This document shows positions 1 to 10,931 of a stretch of DNA of 64,000 nucleotides, piece by piece. Position 1 is the stretch's first letter. Each line of letters starts with the position of its first letter. The stretch lies in the NCBI GenBank assembly GCA_964035575.1, contig OZ037894.1:1116001-1180000 (forward strand). Direction: 5' to 3'. The stretch comes from Rhynchopus sp. YZ270_cl-10 (taxonomy: Eukaryota > Euglenozoa > Diplonemea > Diplonemida > Diplonemidae). The notes under the pieces were generated by a model. It did no database searches, was not told the origin of the DNA, and saw only the letters and a list, made by a program, of their open reading frames with translations. Made by a program: the position numbers and the translations under genes.

Positions 1-1071
1 AGCAATATGATGCCCTTCCCACCATCGCCACCCCTCCTCTTCCTTCTAAAAGGGTGTGATAAAAACACAGTGGGTTTTTTTAAAAAAAATTGTGTGAGAA
101 GATTGTTTCATGTGGGATCATGTGAGCATGTGAAACATATTCATCTCAATCTTTTTTTCCTACAAAAAAGATGGGAATGCTTTTGTTGATCCCCTCTATG
201 ATTTTCAATGCAATTCAAGATCAGTCGGAGCCTCCGAGGATAGTATTTTTCTGTGTTTATGATGAACGGTAACGACGTGTTAAAACGAGCGAAATTAGCG
301 TCTTCTTCTTTTGCGATGATTGTGGTAGCCTTTTTTACAACATTTTGTATTTTTGTTAAAGGGGAAGGAATTGGACCCCATATCTCCTTATTTAGAACGT
401 AGAAGAACAGAATGGAAGTGTGCAGTTGAGTAAAACAAAATTGGGAAGAAAAAGTGGAGTGCACAGTACACCTGTTTGCCCACACGATATTCCACACTTT
501 TCTGAGATATTGGGTGTGCCACCAGAGACACCTTCATAATTTACCCTCATTATTTCAGGGAGCAAAATTTATTTTCTATGAAGCTTCCTGGATTTCTTCA
601 AATTATCGTAGCGGTTTAGATCTCGAATTTCATCTGAAATTTATTCTAGAGACTAGATCAAAACACGCACGTTTTTTTTTTGCAACTGACGCGCTGGAGA
701 GGCCCTGGCCAAACATGGCGTGTTAGGGGAAATATATTCGTCGCACAGATTAGATCAGAGACCCCACCCGATATGTTTTTCATTTTACCTCTTTTGTGCT
801 CCGCCACCGACACTCCCATTTTCTGTACTTCAGGCAATAATCATATACCATCACACACTGACACAGTCCGCGTGTGCTGGAAACAATCAATTTTTTCAAA
901 AAAAAAAAAAAAAAAAAAAAGAGTGTCGGCAGGTGGAAGCGTGCAATGCAACAAACGGTCGAGATCTGATCAAGCGAAACGGATATATTTTTCATCGCAC
1001 ACGCACGATTCGGTAAGCTCAATCAAAAGGTTACAGAGTTTGGCGTTACGAAAAGAAAATGGAGAATTATT
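1..1071. other. Intergenic, no gene recognised
   Basis: AT-rich sequence with poly-T and poly-A runs, including about 20 A near 900-920. A 118-codon minus-strand frame at 141-497 has no recognisable motif and low-complexity composition. I see no gene or RNA here. Confidence 0.6.
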
Positions 1072-1076
1072 GGTTC

Positions 1077-1565
1077 TGGTGCTTCCCGGGGGGGTATGCA
1101 TTTCACAAATTTTCAATTCAATTCACAACTTTTCACAACTATTCACAACTTTTCACTACCCTTTTTTCTCTCGTTGGTGAAGCTCTTAAACGCCGGCATT
1201 TGCATTTCCGGAATCCGTACGGCCAGTGGTGGGGTCAATTTGCCGAAATGGACAAGTTCTCGTCATTTCCGCACATCACACAGTACACAGGTACACAGGT
1301 ACACCACATCACGTTCTATCTTGTGAATCCCAGCGTACCCCTCAATGGGTGGGTCACCACCCCGCCCAAAAAAAAAGCACACAAAAAAAAAAAATCAATT
1401 CACAACTTTTCACAACTATTCACAACTTTTCACATTTTTTCACAATTTTTCACCACTTTTCACCAGCCTTCACAATTTTGTAGCGGTTTTCGTGTTGTGA
1501 AAATTTGTGAAAACTTGTCACATTTTGTGAAAATTTGTGAAATGCACACCCCCCGGGAAGCACCA
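1077..1565. mobile_element. Non-autonomous TIR element, TGGTG-family, 489 bp
   Basis: Terminal inverted repeats of about 40 bp begin TGGTGCTTCCCGGGG and run into GCATTTCACAAATTTTC at both ends. The element is flanked by a perfect 5-bp duplication GGTTC (1072-1076 and 1566-1570). The interior has repeated TTCACAA motifs, with one block (about 1122-1160) repeated near 1397-1435. No coding capacity. The TGGTG terminus and 5-bp duplication are shared with smaller elements at 3472-3626 and 48061-48182. The superfamily is undecided. Confidence 0.8.
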
Positions 1566-1570
1566 GGTTC

Positions 1571-2239
1571 AAAAGATACAAAGAAGACTCCTGGATAGTC
1601 CTTTTTTCCAAAAAAGCCATCTTGCTGACACACGGGGGAAAGTGTTGTCGTAGATTCCTGCAAGCAGCACATCACCCAGGAAAACAGTATCATTCTCCGT
1701 GTTCGGCTAGAAAGTCGTATACTTTATCTGGTATTTATTATTTTTTATGATGTTTTTGATTATGTTTCATTTTTTGTTAGTTTCTTTCACACAAAAAAAA
1801 AAAGCAGTGACAGGACACCTTCCTGTCTATTACTCAACCAATTGTTTGTTTTTTTGTTATTTTCTTTGCAGAGAAAGCAAAATTTTCAAACCCAGCGTTG
1901 TTCCCCCGCACAGATGCAAAGATGTGTGCACATTGTTTTGTGGCTGCAAGTTTTTCATTTCTTTTCTTAATACCTTTTGTTGCTTCCAAAAAGTGTCGGT
2001 TAATTTAAGCTGGGTGGCAAAAGGAATCCACATGGTTTCACATCCATTTTTAAAATCCTTTTTTTTTTTTCATTTCGTTTTTTCGTCAGCTCACTAAATC
2101 TGTGGACCTCTTCTTCCCACTGCGAATTGCCCGGACAAAAAAAATACAAGCTTTTCCCGTGTTAGCCTGTTTGGAGCAAAAAAAATTGAAACCTAGTTTG
2201 CTTCACCATCTCTGTCGCAGTTGTTTTTTTCTTTTTTTC
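1571..2239. other. Intergenic, no gene recognised
   Basis: T-rich sequence with no frame showing coding character; no repeat family recognised here. Confidence 0.6.
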
Positions 2240-2247
2240 ACTGACAT

Positions 2248-2927
2248 CAGGGCATTATATAGGTTTCGGGGGTTTTCGCTGAAACTCGGTCAAAACTCGG
2301 TCGAGCCCGGGTCCCCACCTTAGCTCAAGTTGGGGGCCTCCGGCGGAATGTGAGAATTCCTCGGAGTTCGGCACTTCATCTATATTTGTGCCAGGCACAC
2401 GTGGTACACGAATTATCAGTAACCTCAGTACATTCACAAAAGAAACGGCGGTCATGGCACCCAAGCGAAGCCACGGTACGCAACATTTCTAAAAAATGTT
2501 GACATAAATGTCACTGTCGTTGGTAATTATCGTCAGTTTCCGTAAATTTTACTTCCATATTTTGCTGAAACAAAAGTTTCTGGCGAAGCCACGGTACGTA
2601 ACATTTCAAAAAAATGCGCAGAAGGGTGGCTGCAAGCTTGCGCCGCAGGCGCACGGTACGCTACTTTTTTATTTTCGTCGTGCTGCATGCTTCGTTTTCC
2701 TTCGGCGTTTGGCCAATCGAGTCGCGTTCTGGCTGTGACGGGGTCACTTTGTTCATGAGGCCATTTCTGGTCACTCTCAGAGGCTCGTGTTAGGTACCAA
2801 AGAAAACCGATTTTCCCCCCAAGATTTATCATTTTTTTTTTTTTATTTGGCCTGACCGAGTTTTAGTTAAGGCTTGCTGTAAACTCGGTCAGGCTGACCG
2901 AGTTTTACCCCACTATATAATCCCCTG
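2248..2927. mobile_element. hAT-like non-autonomous DNA transposon, 680 bp
   Basis: The ends read CAGGGCATTATATAG (left) and, inverted, CAGGGGATTATATAG (right). A perfect 8-bp target duplication ACTGACAT lies at 2240-2247 and 2928-2935. CAGGG termini with 8-bp duplications are typical of the hAT superfamily. Subterminal copies of AAACTCGGTCA occur in both orientations. Inside, GCGAAGCCACGGTACG is repeated at about 2465 and 2583. No transposase frame is present, so any mobility must come from elsewhere. Confidence 0.8.
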
Positions 2928-3273
2928 ACTGACATCTTTAAAAGATGAGTACAATGGTTTTCCTCTTTTTCAATTTTTTCTGGTGTGTCCCCACCCCCAC
3001 CCCCCCCTACATCCCAGGCCCAGGTTTTTTTACCATACTTCAAAAACACATGACCCCAATGCCTCCCACACTATGGGTGGTATAGAGGGAGGGCCTTCCA
3101 TGCCAACTCTCACGAGACAAGAGTTTCCCAAATCTGTCTATTTTGGTGCCTTTCTCCACCTGATTTTTTTTTTTTGACCCTGAGATTGGCAGTGTTTTCC
3201 GGGCACCAAACTCAGGGTTAAACTCAGGTGGCTCCTCTGATGGCATTGCGTCTTGTTTTGTGTTTTTTTTTTA

Positions 3274-3322
3274 GGTACACTGTCACGAGAGGGCTTTGTA
3301 TTTCAACTCTACTTTTTTCTTC
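3274..3322 (+). repeat. Dispersed motif DR-A, copy 1
   Basis: Begins GGTACACTGTCACGAGAGGG, followed by CTTTGTATTTCAA and a pyrimidine stretch. Close copies lie at 10302-10347 and 56294-56345, and a weaker one at about 8895-8940. All are intergenic and on the + strand. Confidence 0.7.
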
Positions 3323-3325
3323 CAT

Positions 3326-3354
3326 GTGACCAAAGCACAGAGAGAGGGCTCAGG
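3326..3354 (+). repeat. Dispersed motif DR-B, copy 1
   Basis: GTGACCAAAGCACAGAGAGA followed by GGGCTCAGG. A member of a family with consensus near GTGACTAAGCACAGAGAGGC plus TTTGG. Other copies are at 4376, 15224, 21019, 47592, 60250 and 62814. Confidence 0.65.
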
Positions 3355-3471
3355 TTCGTCTATCCCTACTTTTCTCGTTTCAATACAGCCACAAATAAGA
3401 GCCGTATTTTTTTTTGCTCTCGGAAACCCTCAACCCCGCACCGTGCAGCGAAAAAAAAAAGAAAAGAAAAC

Positions 3472-3626
3472 TGGTGTGATTCAGGGGGTACGGAGAACCC
3501 ACGGACAACCCACGGAAGAACCACGGGGGAACCACGGAGAACTGTTTCGGGCTATATTAAGATTTGCGGAGCACCTTCGGGAGAACCACGGGGGAACCAC
3601 GGAGAATCCGTTTGGTGATCACACCA
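3472..3626. mobile_element. TGGTG-family MITE, 155 bp
   Basis: Ends TGGTGTGAT and ATCACACCA, flanked by a perfect 5-bp duplication AAAAC (3467-3471 and 3627-3631). The body contains a GAACCACGGGGGAACCACGG block twice (near 3518 and 3582). It belongs with 48061-48182, which has the same terminus and also a 5-bp duplication. Confidence 0.75.
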
Positions 3627-4375
3627 AAAACTCTACCAGTTAGTTGCTTTGGAACATATTTTTCTCTTCTCGAATTTGAACAATTAGATACCCACTGTTG
3701 TTACGCCCACACACACCCCCCTCTCTGTGTGTGTGATTTCCACACAACAGCCTGGGTCCTCATCTTTTGGAATATCATTTTTAAAAGGATACCCCTCCTC
3801 CCCTTTCCCCACACCCCCCCTTCTTCACACAACAGGCGAACACAACCAATGGACTTTTGGATGTGTTGTGTCTCTCTTTTTTTTTGCGAGGGCCCCCCCT
3901 CTCTGGACGAACCAACTACACGACACTTTTCATCACAACAAAAACACATTTGACAAGCACAATAACAAGCACAAAACGTTAACACATACCTTGTCAAGTG
4001 TGTTTTGTCATGTTAAGTGTCGTTGTGAATGGATTCGAATTATTTAAAAAGAAAAAAAACAGCACAAAAACGAAAGAATAAACAGACACAGTGGGCGGCG
4101 CCTTCAGTGGTGTCGACATCTCTACACGGAATTTTTTTTCAGAAATAACAAAAAATGCACAATTGTTGAAGTATTTACTTTTTAAATACCAACTTTTTGG
4201 CGAATTGGAAATAGAAACGACTGATCGTTGTTTACCCTTGCTTTATTTATTTTTCTATTTTTTTTCCATACATCGCAACACAACAGCTTGCGGAGCGACT
4301 ACTCATATTTCAACTTCTTTTTTCAGTTTTTTCTTTACCAACTTTTCTTCCATCTTTTAGCATTTTTTTTTCAAA

Positions 4376-4402
4376 GTGACCAAGCACAGTCCGGCTTAGG
4401 TT
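4376..4402 (+). repeat. Dispersed motif DR-B, copy 2
   Basis: GTGACCAAGCACAGTCCGGC followed by TTAGGTT, matching the DR-B family. Confidence 0.6.
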
Positions 4403-4433
4403 TATCATAGCAATTTTTATATGTGCACACGAC

Positions 4434-4521
4434 GGTGAAGTCAATCACTTGACTTTGTAGTTTTGCGGTTTCACTGTTGTAAGCCAATGATGAAACCACA
4501 AATCAAGTTATTTCCTTCACC
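4434..4521. mobile_element. Fold-back repeat, family FB1, copy 1
   Basis: An 88-bp imperfect palindrome: the left arm starts GGTGAAGTCAATCACTTGA and the right arm ends TCAAGTTATTTCCTTCACC. The inner arms contain GCGGTTTCA and TGAAACCAC. Relatives lie at 50152-50236 and 53095-53183. No target duplication is obvious. Confidence 0.65.
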
Positions 4522-5111
4522 ATCAGTCATATCTGCACGAGGCACACAGTGAAGTGTGGTGGAGACTGCGAATGGCGCAGTGTCCTCCTCCTCCTGCACA
4601 CTCATCTCTTAACGTTTTCTTTTCTTTTTTATTTGAAAATACATGAGGGGGAAAATAGCTTTTTTAAAAATTGGAATGAAAATTCCAAAAATAATACAAC
4701 TAGAACGAATAGGGGTGTGGGTGGGCGAACTGTTTATTTCTTTTTTACTTTTTTTTAAAAAAATCAGTTGTGGGTTATTCCTTGTGGAAATATTTTCCCA
4801 TATTATGCGGGGGTGAAGCGCTTTGAGCACCAAGGAGGGAGGGCCCAATGTCCTCTCGACTTAAAGCTTTATAGATAACGGGGTGACGTATTTATGCGTT
4901 CATTTTTTTTTTTTTTTGGAGGAATCTCCTCCGCGCTCTTTTGGGGGTTTTTTTTTTTGAGATGAGTCACCGTGTTCTATTACAGCATCTTCTGGCCTTC
5001 AATAAAAAGCAGAACCACAAAGTGGTCGAACAAAAGAAGAGTAAATAGTGGTGTTCATCTTTGGATGATCGACACTAATACAACCAAGTTAAGATTTTCA
5101 AAAAAAACACA

Positions 5112-5180
5112 GTGGAGATTGCACAATTTGTGGCAAACACAACCGAGGCAACTACACTACTCCAACAATTTATCAAAAAA
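5112..5180 (+). repeat. Dispersed motif DR-D, copy 1 (with a partial copy at 5293-5332)
   Basis: Contains GATTGCACAATTTGTGGCA, ACAACCGAGGCAACTACACT and CCAACAATTTATCAAAAA. Near-identical blocks are at 15088-15151 and 52624-52690. A shortened copy (AGGCAACTAACACT...TTTATCAAAAATAA) lies at about 5293-5332. Confidence 0.75.
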
Positions 5181-5650
5181 AAAAGAACTCTTCCAAAGCC
5201 GTCGTGCGACAAATTGCACACAGAACCTGGCTCCGGCAAGGATTGTCGAGCGAAGAGAAAAAGAAAAAAATGGACGATTAAAAGACTGTCTGAAAGGCAA
5301 CTAACACTATAGCAATAGTTTATCAAAAATAAAGTGAGGGGGAAAAAAAACTGTTGCATTAGCCAACAGCGGAGGGGTGGTTTAGGCAATGCTCGAGGAG
5401 AATTCACTTTTAAAAGAAAAAGAAATGAGTCTATTTCCCTCAGGCCCATCTTTTTTCTTCTTCCCCCCCACATATTCTCCTCCCCCCTCCCCCTCCTCCT
5501 CCTCCTCCTCCTCTCCTGTGGTAAAAAGATTTCTGTTTTTTTTTCCCGAAAAAAAAAAAGGTTTATTTTATTTTGTCCTTCTCCTCCCTTCTCTCATTCA
5601 AAACCTTCCTTCCCTTTTAGTACAGGAATCTGGGTGTTGCATTTGAAAAG

Positions 5651-6194
5651 ATGTATGGCAGGGTAGCAGGGCAAGGGGAGGAGGCGATGGACCTGTCGCA
5701 GGGCTATGGAGGGAGTGAGGCTGGGCTGGCCCCGCCGTCGTCGGCGCTGCACAGCTCCGCGCGGTTGGTGTTGGTGGCGTGCGATCCGGAGTGCCAAGGG
5801 GTGGCGGAGGCGCTGACGGCGATTGTGAAGCGCGACACATCCACGACGAACCGCTTTTCTCTCGAAGTCGAGGTAGCGACAGTCAGCGGCAAGCTGCACC
5901 ACCGCGACGTGCTCCAAGGCATGATGTCGAAGTTCCCGCACACACCACCCACCTCCATGTTCGTTCTCTCTCTCATCAAGGACGGCAATGCGGATGAGTA
6001 CAAAACAGTGAAGCAGTGGACCCAACAGTTCAAGCCTCCTGTCAACTCTCATGTCATTACGTGCCTTTCGGCGATGCAGGTATGTTTTTTTTTTGTTGGA
6101 GTCAGATATTTGAATTTCTTCTTCTTCACAGGACCCCTCCCTCCTGATTCGGAATGTGGCGAAGGCGATTATCGTGAAATTGACGCAGGGATAA
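5651..6194 (+). CDS. Conserved-looking hypothetical protein, 163 aa, two exons
   Basis: Exon 1 is 5651-6079 and exon 2 is 6132-6194. The 52-nt intron starts GTATGT and ends TTCACAG in phase 0. The start is the first ATG after a stop-rich AT region, with A-rich context. Splicing extends the protein by 20 residues beyond the donor and ends it at TAA. After a 37-residue flexible N-terminus there is an alternating hydrophobic pattern (LVLVACDPE, FVLSLIKDG, HVITCLSAM) suggesting a small alpha/beta fold, loosely like a degenerate GTPase such as CENP-M. I do not recognise a family, and no P-loop is visible. Composition and the clean intron support a real gene. Confidence 0.7.
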
Positions 6195-7360
6195 GATAAG
6201 ATGACAATACCCCCCCACAACCCCCCATTTCCACCCCCTCCCTTTTTTGAACAACACAGCATTTTGAGCAAAATTAAAAGTGCCGTTTTGGTTCAGATAA
6301 ACCCCCCCCAAAAAAAACACCACGAAAACATACGAGAATTGGGGGAAGGGGGTTACGAGTTTTTCTAGAAAAAAATATCATAGGGTGGGCCTTTGTCGGC
6401 AACACGTGAGTCGTCAAAAATCTTCCCTCTGTTTGCTTCTGAGAAGCGTTAGTTAGATAAAGATAAAAGCGTTTGTTTAAAAGGCAAGTAGTGATGGGGG
6501 GATGCATGAGAGGCTAATACCAGGGACGTTGCAGGTGACTTGACTAAGTACATATGAGGCAAAAGGATTATATTCGGATCATCTTTGACCCAAAACTGTT
6601 TCTTGTGTTGTTTCTCATCGTCCGAGGTTCTGGGCGAAAGGGGAGAAAAATGGGGAGGAGTGGAGAGGAGAAGCTAGGCTACATTGTAAGTATATTGCCG
6701 AGTTTTCATGCAAACTTCGACAAAAATTGAAAAAATAAAAAAGGAGGGGCAATTTATTCCTGAGCTTCTCTCCATAAAAAATAGTGTCTCTTTTTAGTGC
6801 GTTGTAGTGCGTCCGTCGTCGAAGCGTTTGCACTTTTTCAACAAATTTTTTCACAAAAAACTTGATACCGTGTACCGTTTTCTTCACTTCTCAAAAATTT
6901 CCCGATTTTTTCTGCTTTATTTACTCGCATCCCAACTTGCCCGTTTTTTTTCAAAGAAAAATTTGTCTTGGTCTGATCCAAAAAAGTAGCGTTTTTTTGG
7001 ACCTTCCTGACAGAGCCTCGCCTACAACCCCCTCTTTGGGGGTGCGGTTTCCCCCCTAGATTTACAAATAAAAATAAGTGTTGATTCGCCTCCACCTCCA
7101 CCTTTTTTATGAAAGTGTGACTCCTCCACTCCTCACCAACCCTCATACACTGTGTTGTGTCCTCTGACGCAGTTGTTTCCGTCTTCCTCCGTACAAGGGA
7201 GCGCTGCCCTGTGGCCACTCCGATCGCATAAAAATATTCCGCGAACCAGCATCAGGATTACTCAAAACACCTCAATTCAGGGAAGGGTATTATTATTTAC
7301 GAACCTTTTTTTTAAAGGTCTTTTGGGGGCCTTTGGGGATCTGACCATAACTTTTTTAAT
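6195..7360. other. Intergenic, no gene recognised
   Basis: AT-rich spacer between the 163-aa gene and the MGCC gene. Several short frames on both strands have no motif. No repeat family recognised. Confidence 0.6.
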
Positions 7361-8358
7361 ATGGGGTGTTGTGAGAGTCGGACGGAGCCTCGACCCGGTG
7401 CGCATGCACATCCAGAGGGGCACCAGACACAACAGGACACACCACAGAGCGACCCTAATGGGGGTGTGTCGCCAGCACCGCCGCAGCCTGCTTCGGTGGA
7501 GAGCGATCGGAACGCACCTCAACAGACACCATCGGGGCCGAAGCGGGAGTACGACGCGACGTCGCCGAAGGACAACAACACACACAGCGAGCCTAATGGG
7601 GATCTCTCCGCGTATGCAGACCCGCACACCTCCGTTGCCGTGCTGGTCCCAACCACATGCCTGCTCTCGGAAGAAGAGGAAGACCCCGAGGTGAAGATGT
7701 TGGCAACCTTCTCAGACAACAACAACAACACTGCGCCGCGCACCACACAGATGAACCGATCCTGCAAGACCGCGAAGAGCGCGCACACCGACGACACAGG
7801 GTCCATGCACACTCCGAGATCGGACGGGTTTGGGGCGAGCAAGGTGATGGAGGAGGGGGATGAGCGGGGAGGTAGTGGCGGTGGTGGTGGTGGTGCAGCC
7901 ACGGAACAAAGGTCACCACCCCCAAGCATCCCACACCTGGCGCTGCAGAAGGCGCACCGGGTAGAGCAGACTCCACGAAGCAGCCTGCACGGGGTGCAAG
8001 GATGCAGCCCAGGGTGGTACGGGGTGGTAGGAAGCAATGGGGCGATAGTACGAGACCACGTCGACCCTCTTCAAGGCTCAAAGGTGTGCGAGCTGCAAAC
8101 GGGGACACACGTATATGTCGTGCAGATTGAGGTATGTAGATGGGTGAGCAGAGTACAGAGGCTTCATTGAGACTCAACATTTTGCTTACCTATCAGAGTT
8201 ACTATTTTTTGAAACAGAATAATTATCCTCAAACACTTCTACAGGGGCGACGTGCGTTGGCTGCAGGCAAAGGTTGGGTCAGCATCATGAACGCTGAAGG
8301 ACACGCGATTCTTCTCCGCCAGGCTGACCCCCAAGATGCACCTCCAGACGACGTCTGA
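7361..8358 (+). CDS. Lipid-anchored SH3-like domain protein, 294 aa, kinase-less paralogue
   Basis: Exon 1 is 7361-8131 and exon 2 is 8245-8358. The 113-nt intron runs GTATGT to CTACAG in phase 0. The N-terminus MGCCES is a textbook dual acylation signal (Gly2 myristoylation, Cys3/Cys4 palmitoylation), so a membrane-bound protein is likely. Residues 7-210 are disordered, rich in Pro, Ser, Gly and acidic residues. Residues about 216-284 form an SH3-like module (SPGWYGVVGSNGA ... GRRALAAGKGWVSIMNAEG). The next gene, at 10932, has the same MGCCES start, the same type of linker, the same module and an intron at the same codon, but continues into PX and kinase domains. This gene stops 10 residues after the module. 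It could regulate or compete with the kinase at the membrane; that role is inference. Confidence 0.85.
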
Positions 8359-8823
8359 CATCGTTAGCGTTTTTTTTCCCCCATGCAAAGCGAGAGAGTG
8401 TCCTTTCGGAACGCAATGCCTTTTGCTCAAATGTCTCTCGAAAGGCTTCTTTCTTTTAGGACAAAGAAAACTTTGTGGGAAAATGATTCAAAAAAACTGA
8501 GATGGGGCTTTTATTATTTTTATTGGGTTCACCTTTAGTTTAGTACAGTAAATTCACAAACCTTGTGGAGGGTTTCAAAAACTGGGTTTTTTTCGGCTAT
8601 TTTTTAGAAGCAAAAATATAAATTTGAAAGATGTTGTGAAAAATGCCAGTTTTTTGTTTCAAAACTGCGAGATATGGTTTGCCTTGTTTATACTATAGGC
8701 GCTTCAATATGGCGTCGTGCGTGCTCTTTTTTTTTCATGAGTTAAAAAAACCCCCCAAAAAACAATCTCTCTCGGGTAAAGTTCTTGCATAAACTCACCT
8801 ACGATACGCCCTTTGTTTTGTTC

Positions 8824-8851
8824 TGTTGTTGTTGTTGTTGTTGTTGTTGTT
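8824..8851. repeat. (GTT)n microsatellite
   Basis: About nine tandem GTT units. Confidence 0.9.
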
Positions 8852-8980
8852 CTTTTTGCACAAGAGGCTTGGGTTCTTCTAAAGGTTTCTTAGGACTGCC
8901 AAGAGGGCTTTTTGTGTTTCAAGTCACGTTCTTTCTGTAAATATAACGCTTGCAAGAGTCCATCTTCTATTTGTTTGCAT

Positions 8981-9021
8981 GGGCTCGACTGGGATGTGTT
9001 TTAGCACGTTTCAGCTGCTCA
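8981..9021 (+). repeat. Dispersed motif DR-C, copy 1
   Basis: GGGCTCGACTGGGATGTGTT followed by TTAGCACGTTTCAGCTGCT. Related copies lie at 18004, 21187 and 56055, with a weaker one near 24307. Confidence 0.55.
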
Positions 9022-9480
9022 TAATTTGGCTCAGTGACTACATTCCGCCTTGAAGAATTTGCACGTTATCAAATTCACTTTATTGTATTGAAAAGGTTTC
9101 TGATCTTATGGGTCGAGCAGCACTGTGTGAATTGTGTGTGTGTGTGTGTGTTTGATAACTAATAGGGGTAAATTCTTGCGCAGAATATGGCCCCCCATGT
9201 GTGTTGTGTTGTGTTGTGTACAGCAACAGAATTTATTATAAAAAAAAAACCACTTCATTGTGGATGACCTTTCTCCCACCCCCCTCTCTGGCGGGTAACT
9301 TTTTTGATTTTCAAAAAACAAATGAAATGCTATCACCTTTGTGAAAATGTTCTGTTTTTCTTTTTCGTTTTTGGGGATTTTTTTTTTTTTTGTATTGTGC
9401 GTTTGTTTGTTTGTTCTGTTCTTTTTTCTACATTGTGTGTATGTCTCCGTTCGTTCACAGTTTTCCCCTTTTTTTAGTTA

Positions 9481-10158
9481 GGGTAGTGTAACTTTTTCGG
9501 TCTGTTACCGTTATTTTGGTGTTCGAAAAATCCGGCGGGCGGCGGAGAAAAAAAGTTATGAAGAAAAAAAAGTTTTACCAGGGGGAAAAAAGTTATGAAG
9601 AGATTTTCTTACATTTTTCCAGAGTTTTCTTCACAGTAAAATCCTTATTTTCGTGACGTGTAGCTTGTTTTCTGTTACGTGTAGCATTTTGTGTCTCATT
9701 ATCATGTTGCCTGGGTACCTAGGTTCCTGGACACCGGGTGTCTAGGTACCAGAAAGTTCTTGGTACTGCAGTGTGTACAGTGTACAGTGTACAGTGTACA
9801 GTGTACAGTGTACAGTGTACAGTGTACAGTGTACAGTGTACAGTGTACAGTGTACAGTGTACAGTGTACAGTGTACAGTGTACAGTGTACAGTGTACAGT
9901 GTACAGTGTACAGTGTGCAGTGTACAAGAAAACACTCGTGAAGGCAAACGACGGAGGTTTCTCTCGAGAAACATTGCTGACTCACCAAGTTCGTGAGGTG
10001 CTATGGGTATGGGCCCTGCACAGCCCCACCCATATCTTTCCTATAGAACCTCTTCATAACTTTTTTCCCTAGGTACTTTCTACATAACTTTTTTTTTTGT
10101 GGTTTTCAAAAAATCCGGCGGGCGGTAACGGTAACAGGCTGAAAAAGTTACACTACCC
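9481..10158. mobile_element. PIF/Harbinger-like non-autonomous element, 678 bp, with internal minisatellite
   Basis: Ends GGGTAGTGTAACTTTTTC and its inverted match GAAAAAGTTACACTACCC, flanked by TTA on both sides (9478-9480 and 10159-10161). Inverted similarity extends inwards for roughly 120 bp (GTTACCGTTA, ATCCGGCGGGCGG, AAAGTTATGAAG). TTA duplications with G-rich ends fit PIF/Harbinger; the assignment is inference. A 7-bp minisatellite fills the core. There is no transposase. A related left end occurs at 63121. Confidence 0.75.
9773..9926. repeat. (GTGTACA)n minisatellite, 22 units
   Basis: 154 bp of the 7-bp unit GTGTACA, nearly perfect with one change near the right end. The unit contains the palindrome TGTACA. 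Long open frames on both strands here are artefacts of the repeat. Confidence 0.95.
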
Positions 10159-10301
10159 TTACATATTATAGTTGTGGTTTCCTGCCTGCGTCCGCGTCCG
10201 GTGAGTGCATCGAATCCACAATCTTTAGCTGAGGAAAGCGAAATGCCTTTTCTCTAAATTGCGATACACAATTGTAAGTTGATGTGCTTCCCTTTCATTG
10301 T

Positions 10302-10347
10302 TGGTACACTGTCACGGGAGGGGCTTTGTATTTTCAAGCCAACTTCT
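10302..10347 (+). repeat. Dispersed motif DR-A, copy 2
   Basis: GGTACACTGTCACGGGAGGG followed by GCTTTGTATTTTCAA and a pyrimidine run, matching 3274-3322. Confidence 0.7.
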
Positions 10348-10534
10348 TTCTGTTTTGGGTGACGTCAACCTTCTCTTCGTTGGCCACACGCATACACACC
10401 CCCTTTTCCCTCTCCTTCGAAATTCCTCAGGAACGGCACCCCTGGCTTCAAACAGGCTTTTTGTATACGATAGCAAAAATGTCGGCGGGGGAGGGGGGTT
10501 TTTTTTTTTGACAGTCTGTGTCTCCCTTCATCGT

Positions 10535-10775
10535 TTGAGTACGGAGGAGACAACTATTCCACAGGTGAGGAGGGTGTCGTGCTGCGGCGGCACTACACAT
10601 AGGGCACCCTTGAGGTCGAGATGGATGCAGGCGGTGCTGTGCACGTTGCGCATTGGTGTGTTGTGCCATGCGACCCACATGAAGAGGGCGACTTCTTCCA
10701 CAGCGGCCACGTCGACACGCCACGCAGACCCGTGCACCCCTCCCCGCCCCCCGACGTGGGTGTAGGATTCATCCC
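10535..10775 (+). pseudogene. Possible decayed exon, GC-rich island
   Basis: One + frame reads like real coding sequence, with codons ending mostly in C or G and phrases such as EYGGDNYSTGEEGVVLRRHY and HVAHWCVVPCDPHEEGDFF, but it is interrupted and has no start or convincing splice partners. The minus strand also has an open frame here, which is expected as a shadow of high GC. I do not recognise a family. It may be a relic of another gene next to the kinase. Confidence 0.3.
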
Positions 10776-10931
10776 ATAATTTTTCAGTGATTTCATTAAC
10801 ACCCCCCTCAAATCCCACAGAAGAACCCTTTTTTTTTCCCACCCAATTCCCACACAAAAACACACCACCCCCCTTTCCCGTTTTTCTTTCTTTTCTTAGC
10901 CACCGCCCTCCCTAGGGCCCCCCCATAACAA

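Larger units (their letters stand above)
2936..3466. other. Intergenic with two dispersed motifs
   Basis: AT-rich spacer. It holds copies of two dispersed intergenic motifs listed separately at 3274-3322 and 3326-3354. No gene seen. Confidence 0.55.
3632..5650. other. Intergenic, AT-rich, with several short repeats
   Basis: No gene recognised. Contains the DR-B copy at 4376-4402, the fold-back repeat at 4434-4521, the DR-D copies at 5112-5180 and about 5293-5332, and a CTC-rich tract near 5486-5515. Frames in this stretch are dominated by Phe, Lys and Ser homopolymers from poly-T and poly-A runs. Confidence 0.6.
8359..9477. other. Intergenic with dispersed motifs
   Basis: T-rich spacer with no gene recognised. 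Holds a GTT microsatellite at 8824-8851, a weak DR-A copy near 8895-8940 and a DR-C copy at 8981-9021. Confidence 0.6.
10162..10931. other. Intergenic before the kinase gene
   Basis: Holds a DR-A copy at 10302-10347 and a GC-rich coding-like island at about 10535-10775 (listed separately). The rest is AT-rich, with C-runs just before the MGCC start. Confidence 0.55.

Noticed and set aside
141-497. 118-codon minus-strand frame
   Set aside because: No motif, AT-rich composition and no neighbour on that strand.
9691-9996. Cys-Thr-Val-Tyr-Ser repeat frames on both strands
   Set aside because: Produced by the 7-bp minisatellite; a 21-bp period is open on both strands.
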